Of a stretch of DNA of 64,000 nucleotides, positions 60,112-64,000 are shown one piece after another. A model generated the notes under the pieces. That model was not told where the DNA came from. It worked only from the letters and a program-made list of their open reading frames with translations, and ran no database searches. The DNA lies in the NCBI RefSeq assembly GCF_009737085.1, contig NZ_WOVL01000023.1:1-64000 (forward strand), given 5' to 3'. Position numbers and translations under genes: made by a program. The stretch comes from Paenibacillus sp. NEAU-GSW1 (GTDB taxonomy: Bacteria; Bacillota; Bacilli; Paenibacillales; Paenibacillaceae). Position 1 is the first letter of the stretch. Every line of letters starts with the position of its first letter.

Positions 60112-63100
60112 CTAACCCGATGTCGCATCCTGCAGCGTTTCCGCTCCGATCCGCGCCTCGCTGAACGACTTCAAAAACCGCTCAAGCAGCTGCAGCTTCT
60201 GATCCATCTCCAAACCCTTGCCTCGCAACAGCAGCGACGGATATTCATCCTTCTGGCTATTGCTCAGACGGAACCGATTTTCAAACTTCAGGCACAGCTG
60301 ATCGCCTTTGGACGAATCGATCCGTTTATGCTCCCGCTCGGCGAACCGCACGATAAGATCGTCCTGTTTTTGGCTGATCTGTTCAATGCCATATAAGCTG
60401 CCGTATACCTTCAAGCGGGCAACCGACAGCAAATTGTCGACGGCCTGCGGTAAATTGCCGAACCGGTCGATCATTTCCTCGGCCAAATCATCCGCTTCGT
60501 CGAAGGAACGAACCGTAGCGACCTTTTTGTAAATTTCGATTTTTTGAATGCTGTCGTAAATGTAGTCGGACGGCAAGTACGCATCAACGCTCACGTCGAT
60601 CAACGTGCTGACAGCGCGCTCTTCCTTCACTTCAACGCCGTCCATCGACGCTTTCCGCGCGGCAATCTCATCGGCCAGCATTTGCGAATACAGATCGAAG
60701 CCGACGGAGGCAATATAGCCATGCTGCTCGGCGCCAAGCAAGTTGCCCGCGCCGCGAATCGCCAGGTCGCGCATCGCAATTTTGAAGCCGGAGCCAAGCT
60801 CGGTGAATTCCTTGATCGACTGCAGCCGCTTCTCCGCGACTTCAGTCAGCACCTTGTCCCGTTGGTAGGTGAAATAGGCATAAGCGATCCGGTTTGAGCG
60901 GCCAACCCTTCCGCGCAGCTGATAAAGCTGGGACAGCCCCATTTTGTCCGCATCATGCACAATAAGCGTGTTTACGTTCGGAATGTCGACGCCGGTCTCG
61001 ATAATGCTTGTGCTGACTAGCACATCGGATTCGCCGTCCAGGAAGTCGAGTATCGTCTTCTCCAGCTCCTGCTCCGACATTTGGCCATGCCCTACCGCTA
61101 CTTTGGCGTCCGGAACGAGCGAATTGATCAGCTCTGCCATTTGATAGATGCCTTGCACCCGATTGTACAAATAGTAGACTTGCCCGCCGCGGGCAAGCTC
61201 GCGTTCAATCGCTTCCCGCACAAGGGAAGTGTTGTATTCAACGACATAGGTTTGCACTGGAAAACGGTTCTCCGGCGGCGTCTCGATAACGGACAAGTCG
61301 CGCACGCCGAGCATCGACATGTGCAGCGTCCGCGGAATCGGCGTTGCCGTCAGCGTCAGCACGTCGACATTGGTTTTCAGCTTTTTCAGCTTTTCCTTAT
61401 GCGACACGCCGAACCGCTGCTCCTCATCGACAATGAGCAGTCCCAAATCTTTAAATATAATATCTTGCGACAGAAGGCGATGCGTCCCGATAACCACATC
61501 GACCGTTCCCGCCTTCAGTCCCTTCATCGTTTCGTTCTGCTCCTTGCGGGAGCGGAATCGGCTCAGCACTTGAATGTTGAACGGATAGCCGGAGAAACGC
61601 TCGCGGAACGTCTCATAATGCTGCTGGGCCAGAATGGTCGTCGGCACGAGAATCGCGACCTGTTTGCCCTCGATTGCCGCTTTAAACGCCGCGCGGACAG
61701 CCACTTCGGTTTTGCCGTAGCCGACATCGCCGCACAGAAGCCGGTCCATCGGCTGCGACTTCTCCATGTCCTTCTTAATTTCTTCAATCGCTCGAAGCTG
61801 ATCGCGAGTCTCGTCATACGGAAACATCGCTTCGAATTCGTTCTGATAGGCTGTATCCGAGCTAAACGCGAAGCCCGGCGCCGATTGGCGTTCCGCATAC
61901 AGCTTGATCAAATCGTCGGCGATGTCTTTAACCGACGCGCGCACTTTATTTTTCGCCCGAGTCCACTCGCTGCCGCCGAGCTTGTTGATCTTCGGCTCTT
62001 TCTCCTCCGACCCGACATACTTCTGAATCATGTCGACCTGTTCGATCGGAACGGACAGCTTATCTCCGCCAGCGTAAATAATATGCAAATAGTCTTTATG
62101 GATGCCGGCAATTTCGAGCGTGCCGATGCCTACATATTTGCCGATGCCGTGGTTCTGGTGGACGACATAATCGCCAACCTTGAGCTCAGTATAGCTTTTA
62201 ATCCGCTCGGCGTTGTCAATCTTCTGATCGACGCGACGCGCCTTGCGCTGCTTCTGCGAGAACATCTCGCCTTCGGTAATGACGACCAAATGCGAGGAAG
62301 GCAGCTCAAAGCCGGATTGCAGGTTGCCCTCAATCAGCGTTGGCGGTTCGATATGATAGTCTTGAAGAACGCGGCGCATCCGGTCCATTCGCTCAGCATT
62401 GCCTGCCAGCATCATCACGTTCGCGCCAGTCTTGCGCCAGCGATCCATCTCCGCCTTGAGCACGTTCATCTGACCATGGAAATTTTGCATCGCACGGCTT
62501 GTCATGTTCAGAATATTTTGCGGCTGCGTATGCGGAATTTGGCGCAGGAACAGCGACAAGAACAGCGTCTGGAAAGGGCGGTGATGCAAAACTTCATCCG
62601 TCGCCCGCGCCAGCGTAAAGCTTGGCAGCGACTTGCCGTTCGAGAGCAAATGCGTCGCCCATTCCGCTTCATCCCGCTCCAATTGTTTTGCCGTCTCAAT
62701 CAAACGGGTCGGTTCATCGAGAATGAGAAGCGTATCTTCAGGCACATAGTCAAGCAGCGTCTGGCGCTCCGGATATAGCAAAGAAATATATTTATAGATT
62801 TCTGCAAAATAGACATGCTCCCGCAGCTTCTCAATCTCGCCGCCAATTTCCGTACGCAGGCGGTCTTTCGCCGTCCGGTCCGTCATTTTGTCCAATTGAG
62901 CCTCAAGCAGCGACGCTGCATGATCGGCAGCCGATTTGAACCGGCGCTCATCGGCCAGCAGCTCCTGGCAAGGCGGCACAATCAGCTCTTGCAGATTGTC
63001 CTGCGAGCGTTGATCGGCAGGATCGAAGGCACGAATCGAATCCACATCGTCGCCAAACCATTCGATCCGATACGCGGATTGCGACGTAAGCGGATAGAAG

Positions 63101-63645
63101 TCCACAATGCCGCCGCGTACGCTCATCTCGCCTCGGGATTCTACGCGGTCAGCGCGCACATAGCCGACACCGGCCATTTGCCGCAAGAACGCATCCATCG
63201 ACCGTGATTCGCCGACACGCACTTCAATTCTCGCTCCGGACATGACGCCCTTAATCGGCTGATAGCGGCGGACGCCGGAAAAGGGCACAACAACAATCCC
63301 GCGAAAGCCTTCGGACAGCTTGATCAGCACATCCATTCGCTGCGCAAGCGTCTCGGGACTCGAGATCGCCGCTTCAGCAGCTACAAGCTCATTGGCGGGA
63401 TATAAAAGCACTTCTTTAGAAGAAAAGCATTCCTGCAAATCTTCGGCGATTTTTTGCGCAGCGTACATATTGTGAGTCACAACAAGCAGCGGCCGTTCAA
63501 CATCCGCTTTAACAGCGGCGACAAGCACTTGTCTGGAAGAGCCTGCGAGCCCCGACACCATCTGCTCCCGCATCCCTTTTCGAACGCCGGCAATAATAGA
63601 CTGCACATCCGGATCGGCGGCAAAAGCCTGTACTAACGCTTTCAA
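60112..63645 (-). CDS. mfd: Transcription-repair coupling factor Mfd
   Basis: 1177 residues from TTG 63645, identical in length to B. subtilis Mfd; GAGGTG lies 9 nt upstream of this TTG. The GTG four codons earlier is possible but overlaps the ribosome site. Order: UvrB-like N-terminal modules, RNA-polymerase-interaction domain (YVVHQNHGIGKYVGI), helicase with Walker A CGDVGYGKTEVAVRAAFKA, box VDEEQRFGVSHKEKLK, TATPIPRTLHMSMLGVRDLS, QLRGRVGRSNR and the C-terminal TRCF domain. Removes stalled RNA polymerase at lesions and recruits UvrA. Follows fin, as in B. subtilis. Confidence 0.97.
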   Translation of the reverse strand: MKALVQAFAADPDVQSIIAGVRKGMREQMVSGLAGSSRQVLVAAVKADVERPLLVVTHNMYAAQKIAEDLQECFSSKEVLLYPANELVAAEAAISSPETLAQRMDVLIKLSEGFRGIVVVPFSGVRRYQPIKGVMSGARIEVRVGESRSMDAFLRQMAGVGYVRADRVESRGEMSVRGGIVDFYPLTSQSAYRIEWFGDDVDSIRAFDPADQRSQDNLQELIVPPCQELLADERRFKSAADHAASLLEAQLDKMTDRTAKDRLRTEIGGEIEKLREHVYFAEIYKYISLLYPERQTLLDYVPEDTLLILDEPTRLIETAKQLERDEAEWATHLLSNGKSLPSFTLARATDEVLHHRPFQTLFLSLFLRQIPHTQPQNILNMTSRAMQNFHGQMNVLKAEMDRWRKTGANVMMLAGNAERMDRMRRVLQDYHIEPPTLIEGNLQSGFELPSSHLVVITEGEMFSQKQRKARRVDQKIDNAERIKSYTELKVGDYVVHQNHGIGKYVGIGTLEIAGIHKDYLHIIYAGGDKLSVPIEQVDMIQKYVGSEEKEPKINKLGGSEWTRAKNKVRASVKDIADDLIKLYAERQSAPGFAFSSDTAYQNEFEAMFPYDETRDQLRAIEEIKKDMEKSQPMDRLLCGDVGYGKTEVAVRAAFKAAIEGKQVAILVPTTILAQQHYETFRERFSGYPFNIQVLSRFRSRKEQNETMKGLKAGTVDVVIGTHRLLSQDIIFKDLGLLIVDEEQRFGVSHKEKLKKLKTNVDVLTLTATPIPRTLHMSMLGVRDLSVIETPPENRFPVQTYVVEYNTSLVREAIERELARGGQVYYLYNRVQGIYQMAELINSLVPDAKVAVGHGQMSEQELEKTILDFLDGESDVLVSTSIIETGVDIPNVNTLIVHDADKMGLSQLYQLRGRVGRSNRIAYAYFTYQRDKVLTEVAEKRLQSIKEFTELGSGFKIAMRDLAIRGAGNLLGAEQHGYIASVGFDLYSQMLADEIAARKASMDGVEVKEERAVSTLIDVSVDAYLPSDYIYDSIQKIEIYKKVATVRSFDEADDLAEEMIDRFGNLPQAVDNLLSVARLKVYGSLYGIEQISQKQDDLIVRFAEREHKRIDSSKGDQLCLKFENRFRLSNSQKDEYPSLLLRGKGLEMDQKLQLLERFLKSFSEARIGAETLQDATSG

Positions 63646-63751
63646 AACAGTAGGCACCTCGTTTCTATGCCGCCCATAGGCGACAAAAGCCCATTATATA
63701 TAATAGACAATAATGATGAACGGAGTATGTATAACTCCTATCCAAGCAGAA

Positions 63752-63778
63752 ACGGCTTCGCCGTCCTGTGGAGGCGAA
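63752..63778 (-). terminator. Hairpin between fin and mfd
   Basis: Minus strand GCTTCGCC with GGCGAAGC (8 bp) followed by CGTTTC. The T run is weak, so it may only partly terminate. Confidence 0.45.
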
Positions 63779-63812
63779 GCTTCGTTTGGGTTGAACTATA
63801 AACATGAAATCG

Positions 63813-64000
63813 TTATTGCAGCGGATTCGTTACAAGCAGCAGCTCCGGATTTGCTTCCAGCGCCTCGCGGCAGTAGTCGCAAATCACTTTAACCGTCACG
63901 TTCCCGTTCGGGTCATACGCTATTATATCGCTGCGTTCTTCGGGGGTCAAGAAATGGAAACCGAGTTGATGTTCGGTAATTCCGCTTTGTTCAATTGTCC
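63813..64000 (-). CDS. fin: Anti-sigma-F factor Fin, C-terminal part (gene runs off the window)
   Basis: Partial gene. The minus strand reads TIEQSGITEHQLGFHFLTPE then ERSDIIAYDPNGNVTVKVIC and DYCREALEANPELLLVTNPLQ-stop at 63813. This matches B. subtilis Fin/YabK (LGFQHLTNEERNDMI, ICEDCQEALDRNP), a small zinc-ribbon-like protein (Cys pair in CDYC) that shuts off sigma-F in favour of sigma-G. The first zinc Cys pair and the start lie beyond the right edge. Gene order fin-mfd is conserved. Confidence 0.88.
   Translation of the reverse strand, partial: TIEQSGITEHQLGFHFLTPEERSDIIAYDPNGNVTVKVICDYCREALEANPELLLVTNPLQ

Noticed and set aside
61081-62778. 565-codon plus-strand frame opposite mfd
   Set aside because: Antisense shadow of mfd with no ribosome site or recognisable domain.

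Overview
The window looks like an origin-proximal stretch of a spore-forming Firmicute of the Paenibacillus type. Nearly every gene lies on the minus strand. The gene order follows the Bacillus subtilis block fin-mfd-spoVT-mazG(yabN)-rqcP-yabP-yabQ-divIC-yabR-spoIIE-yabS-yabT-tilS-hprT-ftsH-coaX-hslO-yacD-cysK-pabBAC-folPBK-yazB-dusB-lysS-rrn, read from the right end to the left. Sporulation genes (spoIIE, spoVT, yabP, yabQ, fin, a small acid-soluble spore protein) confirm an endospore former. The single AraC gene (47293-48156) is the only plus-strand gene I support. I saw no transposase, phage, CRISPR or tRNA.

Region by region. 1-430: the 5' end of a 16S rRNA gene with its leader and promoter. 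432-8645: an accessory surface cassette made of a secreted transglutaminase-like protein, an LPXTG wall protein with 15 Pro/Thr decapeptide repeats, a GtrA-type flippase, a GT2 polyprenyl-phosphate sugar synthase and a 1292-residue double GT-C glycosyltransferase. Three GEMM-I (cyclic-di-GMP class I) riboswitch-like leaders sit in front of the two surface-protein genes. 8878-17464: lysS, greA, dusB and the folate operon. 17752-25121: cysK, then the operon nadA-nadB-nadC-coaX-hslO-yacD. 25498-30216: a four-gene BMP-type nucleoside ABC transporter, placed between ftsH and the nad operon. 30640-43635: ftsH, hprT, tilS, kinase yabT, yabS, spoIIE, yabR, divIC, yabQ, yabP and rqcP, with two extra genes (a histidine phosphatase and a membrane protein). 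43641-48974: HU, mazG, an inserted melA/AraC pair and spoVT. 49384-58501: accessory genes (HTH regulator, ribbon-helix-helix/SPFH pair, SIMPL protein, SASP, lipoprotein) and a urea transporter operon urtABCDE under a GlnR/TnrA-type box. 58948-64000: prsA, mfd and the partial fin gene.

Two non-coding patterns stand out. Two unrelated short repeat families each place a hairpin directly in front of a Shine-Dalgarno sequence: family A before the BMP lipoprotein, yabS, divIC and HU genes; family B before hslO, nadB, urtD and the GT2 gene. The surface cassette is the best candidate for an undescribed system: a cyclic-dinucleotide-controlled, possibly O-glycosylated wall protein with its own glycosylation machinery next door. 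That functional link is inference from gene order and protein composition.
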